In this document: positions 22,900 to 34,852 of the stretch, in pieces
Numbering within the stretch: position 1 is the first letter of the stretch
Layout: each line of letters opens with the position of its first letter
Assembly: GCA_036346375.1 (NCBI GenBank)
Contig: CM070517.1
Location: 13,867,161 to 13,931,160 of the forward strand
Origin: Guadua angustifolia
Taxonomy: Eukaryota; Streptophyta; Magnoliopsida; Poales; Poaceae
Direction of reading: 5' to 3'
Length of the DNA stretch: 64,000 bases
The notes under the pieces: generated by a model
Told to the model about the DNA's origin: nothing
What the model saw: only the letters and a program-made list of their open reading frames with translations
The model's database searches: none
Program-made: the position numbers and the translations under genes

Positions 22900-24195
22900 C
22901 CGAAAGAATAGCAATCTTTGTCTCTAAAAGTTTCACCTCCAGTTGATTCTGGAGTTTATGATAATGTGAGCCTCATATAAAGATACCTTAAGTTTTAACC
23001 TTAAGACCAGTGGGAGTAAATTTAATCTCTTAGCTGTTTATACGAACTTAATTGTTTATATAGACGATGCCTTGTTGACTATCAGCAATAGGGACATTAA
23101 TGTTTAAGACCCAGATATTTTCTTTCTCTTCTGGGAATTAAGTTTGTCTTGGTGATGTCTCTCATGTTTTGACTATTAAGATTCACCAATATAGGTTCAA
23201 TATTAAGGGAGTTTACTCCAACATAAGGGCAACAAAAGTTTTTCTTACATTCTGCTGTTATGAACATTATGTATATTTAAGTTTGTATACGCCCTTATTT
23301 AACGTTTGTAACCAGGATACTTGGTATATATTAATCCAGAACTGGACCACTGGAAAACTACTAAAGACAACTTTGCATCATAGGCAAGGTGCTAATGATT
23401 ACATGCTCACATATAAGAAGTCTGATAATTATAAAGTTGTTGGTTATTCAGACACCGATTATGCAAGGTGTGTTGATATTAAGAATCCACATCAAGTCAA
23501 ATCTTCAACCTTGCAGAAAGTGGAATGGCTCTAGTCAATATCTTAAGGCGTCATTAAAGATGCAAGCAGACTTGTGGCATGTCATAAGACTATTAGATAA
23601 TAAGCAATCCACAATAGGCTATTGTGGTTTAAGAATAAGAAAAATTTATTTTTAGCTTAAGATTCTATCCTGGAATTTATTATGTAAGAGTGCAATTTTT
23701 GCTTCAAGTAAAAATATGTCAAGTTGTGCTGCTAAACACATGACGTTGTGAAAGATATAATCCAGAATCGAATTATTGATGTTCAGCCTATAAGAATTGA
23801 GTATCATGTTTAATATATAAGTTTATGCATCATGTTTGATTTAATGATTCCCTGTTAAAGGCTTGTCTCCAAATTAGTGCCGGCATGAGACTTATTGACA
23901 GCCTATACTTCTGGGACAAATTGAGATCTCAAAATTTCGATTCTGGAAATTAAGAAGTTTGTTTTCACTTTTAAAGTGCACATGATGAAAAATGAAAATA
24001 AATTGCACAAAAGGACCATAAGAATAAAACCAACTCCCGTTAAGAAATAATTAATTATCCTGTCGAGATAGAGTGATGCACTATAGATTTTGGGGCTGCA
24101 GCGATGCTTAGATTAATCGCTGTAATACTTAATCTTGGTGTACAGTTCTGTTAAGTATGGACTTATGATATCAGTCTTCGATCAAGTGGGAGAAT
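22900..24195 (+). pseudogene. Old Copia pol remnant: RT and RNase H
   Basis: Scattered Copia motifs in shifting frames: NLLAVYTNLIVYIDDALLT (RT active-site region, about 23023-23090), GDVSHVLTIKIHQYRFNIKG (about 23150-23210), then DYMLTYKKSDNYKVVGYSDT and DYARCVDIKN (about 23398-23490, the RT/RNase H junction), and SAIFASSKNMSSCAAKHM (about 23690-23745). Many stops lie between them. The upstream part from 22267 to 22900 is presumably worn pol but cannot be assigned. Confidence 0.65.
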
Positions 24196-24588
24196 GTAGT
24201 TCAACAATGTCAACCTAATGACGTAAAGATATCACCATTCATCCAATAATCCATTTCATATAATCCAACAATGTCAACCCAATGACTTAAAAATATAATC
24301 AGTTGTAAAAACAAGTTTCAATCCAAAACCCACTTTTAGAAAATACCAAAGTCGAACTCGTATCAGTTCACCAAGACACTCATAACCACGGGTACAACTA
24401 ATCAACTAGATTTATACTCTGCAGAGGTGTACAGCTTTACCCACAAGACATGACTTACTCTTTGTGCAATCGATAATTAGCACACTTCCTTTGGTGTGCC
24501 GCAGAGAGTCATGACATAACCGTTACATTACCTAAACCCGACTTTGCACCAGCCCAGTGACGTTAACCCTTGCTATGGAGAAGAAATA

Positions 24589-24677
24589 TAAATGGCAGAC
24601 CTCCTCATCTTTTGAAATGGAAATATGAGTACATAAATGGCAGACCTCCTCGTCTTTTGAAATGGAAATATGAGTAG
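24589..24677. repeat. Tandem duplication, about 45 bp x 2
   Basis: The unit that starts ATAAATGGCAGACCTCCTC and ends GGAAATATGAGTA occurs twice in a row, with one difference (CATC versus CGTC). It lies within the gypsy LTR fragment. Confidence 0.75.
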
Positions 24678-25226
24678 TACTCCTGTACTAAAGGTTTCTC
24701 CTCATAACAAGGCGTACACTGTTATACCGATATGCATTTACCCACACTGTGGTGTGGAAGCCCCTCACAAGCAAACCCTGATCGGAGTGCTTCTACTATC
24801 TCCTGCCTACCAATGTGCAAAGCCAGATTTAAGCAAATTAATAGGTTAAGACTGCCCCATCCCAGTACTTGTGGTTGCACGGATTTATCTTGGATCATAC
24901 AACATGATGTTCGGTCCTTAATCTGACATGGGCAATACTTCACCCTACACTACGTACAAGTCCTCTTGTACATCCGGCTATTGCCAATAATTGCCTGCAT
25001 CAAAATCATAGTTTTATTTTGGATTTTTACTCAAAATACCAATAACCATTAGCATCATAGCCCAAACACATTTTCAATTTATCAAGAAACAACTTTTGAT
25101 CTGATCATCATCATCATTGATTCATCGTTGGTTTTAAAGCATGGTTATTAAATCGCTTATACCCAAATTGACATTACGTATTGTCTAACCCCATCCTATG
25201 GTTATCAAGGTTCACATGTCCATACA

Positions 25227-25597
25227 TATCAAGGAAGTCCATGAGATAACAAGTATATTCTACCATTACCACAAAGTAGCGAATTTACAGAAAATAGACG
25301 CTTGCATGAAGCCATTTGATAAATAAAAGGAAAATAAATTCTGGGATCAATATGATCAAAGGGGTGCTTGCCTTGCTTATTTGTCGTTTACGACGGAGTC
25401 ATGGTCACAGCTTATCAAGGAAGTCCATGAGATAACAAGTATATTCTACCATTACCACAAAGTAGCGAATTTACAGAAAATAGACGCATGCATGAAGCCA
25501 TTTGATAAATAAAAGGAAATAAATTCTGGGATCAATATGATCAAAGGGGTGCTTGCCTTGCTTATTTGTCGTTTACGACGGAGTCATGGTCACAGCT
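25227..25597. repeat. Near-perfect tandem duplication, 186 bp x 2
   Basis: Copy 1 (25227-25412) and copy 2 (25413-25597) both run from TATCAAGGAAGTCCATGAG to GGAGTCATGGTCACAGCT. They differ only by one base in GCTTGCATG/GCATGCATG and one A in an A-run. Such identity inside old sequence points to a recent duplication. Confidence 0.9.
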
Positions 25598-25625
25598 GGC
25601 GTTGACGTCGACGGAGTTAGTAACG

Positions 25626-26396
25626 TCGAGTTTTACACGTCGTTTTGATGGAAATATAGCAAATAATAAACTTTAATAAGGGCAAAAAGAAAATAGATAG
25701 AAAAGCAAATAAATATTTGCTATAGAATTTGACATGATTTAGGGTTTGAGTCAAATGACTTCACAATCTTACATTTTAGTTGATTATGTATATTTATACA
25801 TGTTCATTCCGTTAACAGCTTTCTGATCAAGCGATGCACGATTCCTTTTATGTATTATCTATTCTTATCTTACGAATTCAAGATGCAAAAATTATTTAGA
25901 TTAATAGAATTAACATTAATCAATTTGTTGTATAATGTATATATGTAAATAGTATTCATTTCTTAATTAACATTGCATTAGAGTTAGTTTGGATATACTA
26001 GACCTATTATGATAGGTTACTAGTTATATATTCGTGCTTTTAAATAAGGTTCGGTGATACAAATATCTTATTTATAAATTGTTTTCATTATTATTGATTT
26101 CATTTATTCATATTATCAAGTTTGGTAATCATAATATTTTAGGTTATTCTCGCTAACATGATTAATATTCAAAGCATAACGGAATAAGATTATTTCTTCA
26201 TATTATGGTAGTCTATACTTTGGAGAGTATTTCTATATCAATTTTATAAATTTTAGAGTTTGGACGATACATGATATTCATCATTGAAAAGACTTATGTG
26301 GTATTATAAAGTTTACGTTATACGGAATCGGCAAAAATGGTGAATCGAATAATTAACACTTAAGGGTTTTGAATTAGCTGGATCTCATTGATAAGC
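25626..26396. other. AT-rich spacer, nothing recognised
   Basis: About 770 bp, strongly AT-rich, with no frame above 60 codons, no inverted repeats and no LTR-like ends seen. It separates the gypsy LTR fragment from the Sirevirus 5' LTR. Confidence 0.5.
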
Positions 26397-26964
26397 TGAT
26401 AGCATCTAGCCCCTCAATTTTTATCATGTTTTATTAAATAGTTTTGGTGTTGATGACCAAGTTAATAATTCCTCCCACTATGAAGAACATATGCTGAAAT
26501 CATGGATGAAGCTAGTTGGACAAACAAGATTAAGGTGTTTGATTACTAGTTCATGACTTGGGAGTTGATTCAAGTCAAATAGCTAGGATTATTTTTCACT
26601 TTGGTTGTACTATAAAGAGGGACTTTGCACAAGTTGGTAACTTGGTTCATTAGGTTAAAGACAAAACTAGACTGCTTGGAGCTAAATCAATTAGTCTTTC
26701 TGCTCCTTGAACCAAAATTCCTATATACAACAAGTCCAAACTTAGTGACGGATCATAGTTCAGTTGATCACTTCTTATTCTGTCTCAAAATAGTGAAAGT
26801 CTTCATCTCAAACAAATGGTAGTCCAGTTTGATATCTAAATGCACTTGTGTCAAAATATTGACCAAATTCTATTCATTTCAACGGACCAAACCTCATATT
26901 CTTATATACCTAAGTCCGTAGTGAAAAGTTCTTAAAAAATTTCATCTATCAAGTTTTGCCTATC

Positions 26965-27469
26965 TATGAAGGATCAAATTTTTTGGTCCAGCATACATGT
27001 GCTTTCAGCTAACCCAAATCTACTCTGTTGTCCATCTATGACGGACCAAATTTTTTGGTCCGCCATACACATGCATTTGTCAAAAACCAAAACCTCTCAG
27101 TTGTCTATCTATGACGGACCAAACTTTTTGATCCGACATAAATTCAAAAATAACTATCTTTTCTGAGAGCCAAAGCTCCGATATTCATTCCTTGAATATA
27201 TGATCAAAATCATACTTCATTTCAGAAAATTTCTAATCCTTGATGAACCAAATGTTGCTAATTCAAAGTTTAGTCCATAACAAATTCAAATCATTTGATT
27301 AAACTCTTTTTATAACAAAAATGGTCCTCAGTTGCTGACCTCAATCATATCCTATCTATGACGGACCAATTTTTTTGGTTCGCCATACATGTAAGCTTCA
27401 TACTTCTCTGACGGACCAAACTTGCTGAAATCCCCATGCATGACGGACCAAATTTTTTGGTCCGCCATA
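26965..27469. repeat. Array of palindromes in the Sirevirus U3
   Basis: The hairpin-forming unit TGACGGACCAAA-TTTTTTGGTCCGYCA is repeated at 26965-26995, 27038-27066, 27111-27140, 27357-27387 and 27440-27469, with half units near 26735, 26884 and 27411. The copies at 27038 and 27440 are nearly perfect palindromes. They lie upstream of the TATA box. Palindromic arrays upstream of the core promoter are known in Sirevirus LTRs and are thought to bind regulators. Confidence 0.85.
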
Positions 27470-27621
27470 AATATGTGAATTTGTTCCATGATACACATAA
27501 TCAGTATCGCTAAGGTAAAGGTTTTAGTCCGCTGTAAACATGTGTTTAGCTCAAATTTGACACTCTAACACGTGCAACAGTCACTGTGGTAGGTACAACG
27601 GCTATTTTCATCAGAATTGGC

Positions 27622-27629
27622 TATATAAG
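27622..27629 (+). promoter_or_regulatory. Sirevirus LTR TATA box
   Basis: TATATAAG about 150 bp downstream of the last palindrome and 620 bp before the LTR end is the likely core promoter for the genomic RNA. Confidence 0.6.
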
Positions 27630-28249
27630 CATTGCCTGAGCTATCTACCATAGAACTTGATGAACTCCTTGACTTTTTATCATTCAAAGCGCTCTCATTC
27701 ATACCAAGGAGTCTGTGCTTTACTCTGAAACTCAAAACCTCATTCTTCCTCAGTGCTTTAGCTCCAAGCCTGTGTCTAGTGCTGTAGTTTGCGAGTGAAC
27801 CAAGAGACAGAACTTGTGCAAGTTTATTACTCTTGAATCTCGGTGATCCTAGACAGCTTGGAGGAGGTGAAAAGTGAGACCTGTCCAAAGAAGATTGTGG
27901 AAGGCCACTTTTGATTGTGAAGGGTTTGTGGCTCACCTCACTAGAGTGGTGAAAGAGCTACCCGAGTGAGAACCATAGCTACTGCGACTAGCTGTGGTGA
28001 AGCAATACTTTGAGAGAAGTGATTCAACGTGGAGTAGGAGAAGTGCTCTAAACCACGGGATAAATATTTGTCTTATTCTGTTCTTTGTTTTACATTGTGT
28101 TGCTTTCACTGTTATCTCTATTTGATTTTACATTTAGTACATTCTGATTCTAAGCCATTCACTCACATAGAATAGTTAACTATAACTGAAGAATCAAAAT
28201 TTGAAGAGTTGCCTATTCACCCCCCTCTAGGCCAACTCGTTCCTTCAAG

Positions 28250-28261
28250 TGGTATCAGAGC
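28250..28261 (+). other. Sirevirus primer-binding site
   Basis: TGGTATCAGAGC two bases after the LTR end matches the 3' end of initiator tRNA-Met, the usual primer for plant Copia elements. Confidence 0.9.
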
Positions 28262-28298
28262 AGGTTTACCTTAATTTGGCCTAACTAGCTTTGGTAAA

Positions 28299-29940
28299 AT
28301 GGCCGAGGGAAATGGATCTGCAACTGTAAGTATTGGAAGAGTACCTGTTTTTGATGGTTCTAATTATGTTTATTGGAAAATTAGAATGAGATGTTATTTA
28401 GAAGCTGTAGGGTATGATGTTTGAAGGGTTACAGAGAAGCCTTTGCCTCCACGTGTCATACCCGAAGGGCAAACTGTGTCTGGTGAACCCACTCCTGGTG
28501 AGATTCAAAACATGCAGTATGATGCCCAAGCTAGAAATGCTATATTTTCTTGTCTTAGTTTAGAAGTTTTTGATAGAACAAGTAACCTTTCTTTTGCATA
28601 TGATATTTGGACAACTTTGCAAGAAATTCATGAAGGAACTTCTGATGTAAAAGAAGAAAAATATTATGTTGTCCGAGAGAAATTTGATCAATTCAAAATG
28701 TTTCCTCAAGAAAATGTTAATGATATGTTCACTAGGCTTAATCCTATTGTCAATGAACTTAAAGGCCTAGGAACTAAAATTTTTGATGTTGAGGTTTGCA
28801 GGAAAATGGTAAGAGTTCTTCCTCGAGCATATCACAGTCTGATCACCTACTTGTCAAACAGTGGTGATGTCAGGAGGCTTACCCCAACGGAACTAATAAG
28901 GTAAAATATCAGCTCATGAGCTCACTTTGACCGAAGAAGATGCTCTGAAGAAGAAGTCAATTGCCCTCAAAGCAAAGGAAATTATACAAAACTCATCAGA
29001 AGAGAGTGATGATGAGTCAAGTGATGCCGATGATGAGGATGTGAAGAAATTAGCTCTACTGATGAGAAGAGCTAACAAAATCATGAGAAGAGTAAACTTC
29101 AAGGATAAAGGAAGGTCAAACTCTTACTCAAAGAAAAATCCTTTTGCTAATGTTATTTGCTTTGAATGTAATGAAAAGGGACATATAGCTGCTCGGTGTC
29201 CTAACAAGAGCAAAAAGAAGAATAAGTACAAGGCTAAAGATGATGAGGATGATGAGAAGACTAATGACAAATCCAAGAAGAAGTACTATAAGAAAAGCTT
29301 CTCAAAGAAGTTCTTAAAGAAATGAAAAGGAGAAACTCACATAGGAGAATGGGTCACTGATGAGGACAACACTAGTGAAGATTCATCCTTTGATGATGAA
29401 AACTCAAGGTCAAAAGGGCTAGATGGGCTCGCTCTGGATGAGTCAACACCACCACCACCTTCATTTCCTCTATGTCTAATGGTAAAAGTTGATGAGGAAA
29501 AGGTCAGTGACTCACCTTCATATGATGAACTAGTTTAAATAGTTGAAGAGTTAAACAATGCTTTACATGCTAAAATAGCTTCAACAAGAGCTCTTAAAAA
29601 GATTATTGCTGGCATGACTAATGATCTTGAGTTGCTAAAAGACAAGCATGATAAGCTTACTCTTGAACATGAAAAATCTGTTAAGATTTATGATGAACTA
29701 GTCTCAAGTCATGCTTCACTTATCAAAAATCATGAAGACTTGCAGAATAAATATCATGAGCTAGAAATTAAAAATGAAATGCTGATCAGCAAGTCTAAAC
29801 CTGTTTCTGTTTGCGATGAATCTGTTTCATGTGACTTACTTAAAATGATATTACAATTTTTAGTTCTTCTAGTCTCTGTGATGAAAATTGCAAGCATGCT
29901 TCCTGTGCTAAGGAACTTAAAACCGAAAATGAAGAACTAA
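28299..29940 (+). pseudogene. Sirevirus gag, broken
   Basis: Structural capsid/nucleocapsid frame. The start ATG at 28299 opens MAEGNGSATVSIGRVPVFDG, a Copia gag N-terminus. A TGA at 28422-28424 breaks it at codon 42. The capsid part follows at 28443-28900 (NAIFSCLSLEVFDRTSN, KFDQFKMFPQENVNDMFTRL). One extra base near 28892 shifts the frame. The nucleocapsid carries a CCHC zinc knuckle, CFECNEKGHIAARC (29158-29199), amid lysine-rich sequence. A long coiled-coil-like tail follows (29614-29800, ELLKDKHDKLTLEHEKSV), which is typical of Sirevirus gag. Further stops are at 29323 and 29536. Confidence 0.85.
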
Positions 29941-30032
29941 AGGCTAAAATAGCCAAATTTGATAAAGGGCTAGAAAAATGCTTTCTGGGTAGTGCAACTC
30001 TTGACAAAATTCTGGTTGAACATAGTCCCAAC

Positions 30033-33000
30033 TTGGGCAAAAAGGGTTTAGGGTATAAACCTAACAGTTTGCTCAAGCAAAATGGATCAAGCAAATTCAA
30101 ACAGAGTTATGTCAAAATAAGCACTCAATACTATTACTGTCATAAATCGAATCATGAATCTAGAAACTGCTATTTTGCAAATACCTCTCATGCTAAGATA
30201 AATAGGGGTTGTATGGTAGATGCTCACTATATGCTGTTTAAAGACTTTAGGGGCAAAATGAATGTTAAATATGTTGGTCCCTTAAACCTTGATAAGAAAC
30301 TTAAAGCAGTTTGGGTACCTAAAGCTATGCTGCTAAATCCTTTTAGACCCAAAGTTATTGAGACTAACATCAAAGGACCCAAAAGCATTTGGGTATCTAA
30401 AGTCAAGAAATGAATTTACAGGTGAATTACAAGAGTGGAGGCCAGCATTGGGTAATTGACAGTGGATGCACCCAACACATGACCGGGACCTCAAGAATGT
30501 TCACCTCAATTGAAGGAGAGAGTGATCCAAGTCATAAGATCACTTTTGAAGATAATAGTAAAAGAAAGGTAAAAGGTCTTGGTAAGATTGCTATATCAAC
30601 TGATCACTCAATTGATAATGTCCTACTTGTTGATTCTCTAAATTTCAACCTTCTATCTGTTGCTCAACTATATGATCTTGGATTCCATTATAACTTCTCT
30701 TCTGATGGGGTAACTGTGGTTGACAAAAATAAAAAGCTTATTTTCAAAGGGTTCAGATTTCAAATCTAACTCCTCATGTATCTTGACTTGTCTGATAGCT
30801 AAAGCTTCTCTTGGTTGGCTTTGGCACAGACGTCTTGGGTATGTAAGTATGTCTAATCTCAAAAAGCTTTTCAAAAATGAGCTAGTGGTGGGTTTGAAAG
30901 ATGTTAAATTTGAAAAGAATTGGCTTTGTAGTGCTTGTCAAGCAGGCAAACAAGTAACCAATTCTCATCCATCCAAAAGTGTCATGTCCACCACTAGACC
31001 ACTTGAGCACTTCATATGCTAGCATTGGTGGTAACTCATACTGTTTAGTCATTGTTGATAATTTCTCCAGATTCACTTGGGTATTCTTTTTACCTAATAA
31101 AAGTGAAGTTGGAAAAATTTTCAAAACCTTTGCAAAAAGGGCTCAAAATGAATTTGATTGTCCCATCAAGAAAATAAGAAGTGACAATGGGTCTGAGATT
31201 GTAAATACTAATATAATTGAATATTGTGATGAATTTGGAATTAAGCATGAACTCTCAGCCACTTATACTCCTCAACAAAATGGTGTAGTTGAGAGAAAGA
31301 ATAGAACCATAATTGAAATGGCTAGATCAATGTTAGATGAATATGATACTTCAGATGCTTTCTGGGCTGAAGCTATTAATACTGCTTGCCATGCTATTAA
31401 TCGACTATATCGTCATAGACTGCTTAAGAAAATTCCTTATGAATTATTAGTTGGCAGAAAACCAAATATATCATACTTTCGTGTTTTTGGTTGTAAAGTA
31501 TACATCTATAAAAAGAGAACACACTTGGGTAAGTTTCAGACTAGATGTGATACTGGCATCATGTTAGGTTATTATTCTAAGTCTAAAGCTTATAGAGTAT
31601 TTAATAATTCAACTGGCTTAGTAGAAGAAACTTATGATGTCAAATTTGATGAATCTAATGGCTCACAAGGTGAGCATGAGAATTTAGATGATGTAGGTGA
31701 TGATGGGCTTGTACAAGCAATGAGAAAAATGGAAATTGGTACCACATGATGAAACCAAGAAGAAGAAGAAGAAAAGAATGATGAACCACCTACTCAGTCA
31801 ATGGTACCACATGATGGAACCCAAGAAGAAGAAGAAGAAAAGAATCAAGAACGACCAATCATTATCAAAAGTCATCATACTATTGCTAAAGATCACCCCT
31901 CTGACCTAATCATCGGTGAAATCAGTAAGGGTGTTCAAACTCGTTCTAGACAAGCTACTTTTTGTGAATATTACTCCTTTGTTTCTTGTGTTGAACCTAA
32001 AACTGTAGAAGAAGCTCTAGAAGATGCTGATTGGATAATAGCTATGGAGGAAGAACTCAACAATTTTGAAAGAAACAGAGTCTGGAGTTTGGTAGAACAC
32101 CCAAATGATCACAATATCATTGGTACAAAATGGGTGTTCCGAAACAAACAAGATGAAAATAGAGTGGTAATAAGAAATAAAGCTAGACTGGTAGCTTAAG
32201 GCTTCACTCAAGTGGAAGGACTGGATTATGGAGAGATATATGCTCCTGTGGCACGTCTTGAAGCTATTCGGTTCCTTCTTGCCTTTGCTACTCATTTTAA
32301 CATCACTCTTTTTCAAATGGATGTGAAAAGTGCATTTCTTAATGGATTCATTGATGAAACTATTTACGTTGAGCAACCACCTGTTTTTGAAGATTCAAAC
32401 TTGCCTAACCATGTTTACAAGCTATCTAAAGCTCTCTATGGCTTAAAACAAGCACCCAGAGCTTGGTATGAACGCCTTAGAGATTTTCTGATAATTAAGA
32501 ACTTCAAAATTGGGAAGGTTGATCCAACACTATTTCTAAAAGATATCAATGGAACATTAATGATTTGTCAAATCTATGTAGATGATATCATTTTTTGATG
32601 TACTAATGATTCGCTTTGCAAGGAATTTGGTGACATAATGGCTAAGGAATTTGAGATGTCCATGATAGGAGAGCTGACATTCTTCCTTGGTTTTCAAGTT
32701 AAGCAATTGAAGGAAGGAACCTTCATTTCACAAGAAAAATACACCAAGGATCTCCTCAAGCGCTTCAAAATGGAAGAATGCAAGCCAATCAAGACTCCCA
32801 TGGCAACAAACACACATCTTGATCAAGATGTGGGAGGTAAGTCTGTTGATAAAAAACTCTTTAGATCTATGATTGTATCTTTACTATACTTGACATCATC
32901 TAGGCCTGATATCATGTTTAGTGTATGCATGTATGCTAGATTTCAAGCTGCACCTAAAGAAGTTCACTTAAGTGCTGTAAAAAGAATACTTAGATATCTT

Positions 33001-33528
33001 AAGTTTACTTCTAACATTGGTTTATGGTACCCCAAGGGTGCTCCATTTGAGCTTCTCGGCTATTCAGATTCTGATTATGCCGGTTGTAAAATTGATCGTA
33101 AAAGCATCTCTGGGGGTTGTCATTTGCTTGGAAGATATTTAGTTTCATGGTGTTCTAAAAAGTAAAATTTAGTAGCACTTTCCATTGCCGAAGCTGAATA
33201 TGTAGCTGCTGGCAGTTGCTGTGCTCAAATTTTATTCATCAAACAAACGTTTCTCGATTTTGGGTTAAAATTTGATAATGTGCCTCTATTGTGTGATAAT
33301 GAAAGTGCGGTAAAAATAGCAAACAATCCGGTCCAACACTCTAAAACTACGCACATTGAAATCAGACATCATTTTATTTGTGATCATGTTGCTAAAGGAG
33401 ATATTGTGCTTAGCTATGTAAGAACTGAGGACCAATTGGCTGATATTTTTACCAAACCACTTGATGAGGCAAGATTCTCAAAATTGAGAAATGAACTGAA
33501 TATAATTGATTATTCAAATGTTATTTGA
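30033..33528 (+). pseudogene. Sirevirus pol, broken: protease, integrase, RT, RNase H
   Basis: Polyprotein for maturation, integration and reverse transcription. The protease motif is WVIDSGCTQHMTG, with the DSG codons at 30458-30466. The integrase zinc site spans WHRRLGYVSMSNLKKL to CSACQAGKQ (30823-30940), and the core shows VDNFSRFTWVFF, RSDNGSEI and TPQQNGVVERKN (31050-31300). RT shows GTKWVFRNK, FQMDVKSAFLNGFID, KALYGLKQAPRAWYE and the active site IYVDDIIF (32574-32597). RNase H shows YSDSDYAG, SIAEAEYVAA, LLCDNESAV and HIEIRHHFICDHV up to 33528. Breaks: a deletion/shift near 31020 that removes the integrase N-core, and stops near 31747, 32198, 32597 and 33163. It is non-functional. Confidence 0.9.
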
Positions 33529-33540
33529 TGATATCACATT

Positions 33541-33550
33541 AAGGGGGAGC
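33541..33550 (+). other. First polypurine tract, just after pol
   Basis: AAGGGGGAGC lies 12 bp after the RNase H stop. In most Copia elements it would prime plus-strand synthesis at the edge of the 3' LTR, but here another 4.2 kb of element follows, up to a second tract at 37758. Confidence 0.75.
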
Positions 33551-34852
33551 AAGTTTGCTTTCTATGCATCTCTTGATACCCACTATGTGTGTAAATAAAT
33601 GCAAAGTGCTGAATTTAGTTCAAATTGATATCTTTGTAATTTTTGTTAACTTAAAATGAGAAAATACTGCTGAAAGCCTTATCATTCTGTGCTACCATCT
33701 TATCTTATCTAAAAACATAGTAGAAACTATGTCTTTTCAAAGCTTAGTGGCAAAACTCAAATAATCATATCCATTCAGCACTTGAGTTTTTCATCTGAGC
33801 TTAAGTAGCAAATACTAATGCTCATGTGAAAATTAAACTCAAACATTTCCTAAAAATGCAATTCTTTCAAATTTGTGTTTTTGCTGTTGTGTTCGAGTTC
33901 ACATCTTAGTTATGTCCATGAATTTCAATCTTCAGAAACACACTCTTGTGACAGACTAAAATCAGTTGGTATGTACTGACAAGAGCCTATTTGTGACGGA
34001 CCAATCTAATACAGGAAGTCTATACATGACGGACCAAAACATTTAGTCCGTCATACATAGGAAGTTCTGGACTCAAGTTCTTTTAGAACAAAACCTCTGT
34101 GTCACGGACCAAAATAATTAGTTCGTGGCTGAATAAAATTCTCAAGTCATTTGGTCCGGCACAAAAAGTAGAATCTACTCCGTTCATTAAAATAAGTCTG
34201 ACATATGAGGAAATGTTTCTGAGTTTTTTTTCTTGCCTAAGTTCAAATGGATTTGATCTTTTTATAAAAACTTTTTCTTCTCAACTTAGTTTCAAAAATG
34301 CATTCAAAATCTTACCTATTGCTTTAGAGCTTATCTATTGCTAAACCTGTTCTTGACTTTGGGACTCTATGTGATAGCCCATACGGTTTTTACAGAAATC
34401 AAAGAGGGTCCCACCACCTGCTCCATTACCTTTTTTTTGGGCGCCTGTATTCCTCAACTACCATGTTTTAAATGGCGTCAGTTTCCAAGATTCCCCAATA
34501 TTATCCTTCCACATTCAATACAGTAACTTTCTTGGTTCACAAAATTTCCTTTTGCTATCCTTGCATCTTGCGCAATTTCCTCTTGACCAGAAACCCAAGC
34601 TCTATCTTCACCGAAGCAATCCCAAGTCGGGCATTGGCAACGGTGTCTCTCTGGTCATCTTGCGCAAGAGTCTTTGGAAGAACTCAGTAAGTTTTATCCT
34701 AAACCTTTCTCGTCTCCTTGTCAAAACCCTAGACCTAGTTCTTAGATTCTAGTTTTAATTTTTTTTGCTTAGGTCTGGTCAGTGCGCTTGCAAAAAGGTT
34801 CTGCATTGAGTTAATCTGAACAAAAACTGAATTGATTAAGGCTAGTATCAAG
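33551..34852 (+). other. Post-pol interval of the Sirevirus with palindromes
   Basis: About 1.3 kb without a gene. It contains palindromes of the same family as the LTR array: TGACGGACCAA at 33992, a near-perfect unit at 34025-34054, and a diverged unit at 34103-34127. It then has a pyrimidine-rich stretch and an acceptor-like TTGCTTAG/G (about 34770). Splicing may deliver the envelope-like frame, as proposed for Sireviruses, but this is inference. Confidence 0.55.

Larger units (their letters stand above)
15564..24195 (+). mobile_element. Old Copia retrotransposon hosting two later insertions
   Basis: The 5' LTR is probably 15564-16008 (TGTTAG to TCTCACA). It is followed by a primer-binding site TGGTATCAGAGCC (16012-16024), complementary to initiator tRNA-Met. 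RT and RNase H remnants occur at about 22900-23900, and a purine tract AAGTGGGAGAATG closes the body at about 24183-24195. The 3' LTR is missing. Insertions by a hAT element (16471-17466) and a solo LTR (20003-22261) account for about 3.3 kb of the length. Gag, protease and integrase are too worn to place. The element is long dead. Confidence 0.65.
24196..25625 (-). repeat. Gypsy LTR fragment with internal tandem duplications
   Basis: The landmark order matches the interior of the LTR at 48254-51429 (about 48900-49880) in the same orientation: CTCTGCAGAGGT, TTTACCCACA, GACATGA, TTAGCACACTTCCTTTGGTG, GAGTCATGAC, GACTGCCCCAT, GTGGTTGCACGG, then GATCAAAGGGGTGCTTGCC and TCGTTTACGACGGA. It is therefore a piece of a related minus-strand LTR, not a gene. 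It starts just behind the purine tract of the old Copia, where that element's own 3' LTR would be expected. Confidence 0.6.
26397..28247 (+). repeat. Sirevirus 5' LTR, about 1.85 kb
   Basis: The 3' edge (TTCCTTCA, 28247) is fixed by the PBS at 28250. The 5' edge is placed at TGATAGCATCTAGCCC (26397) because it is TG-initiated and similar to other Sirevirus LTR starts; this edge is inferred. The LTR holds a palindrome array (26965-27469), a TATA box (27622-27629) and about 600 bp of R/U5. The frame at 27565-27936 (-) is inside it and is not a gene. Confidence 0.65.

Noticed and set aside
26965..27469. CRISPR-like array of regular palindromic repeats
   Set aside because: Spacing is irregular (about 45-250 bp), the setting is a plant LTR and no cas genes exist; these are LTR regulatory palindromes.
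28299..33528. An active Sirevirus
   Set aside because: Several stops and shifts in gag and pol and a missing 3' LTR rule out autonomy.
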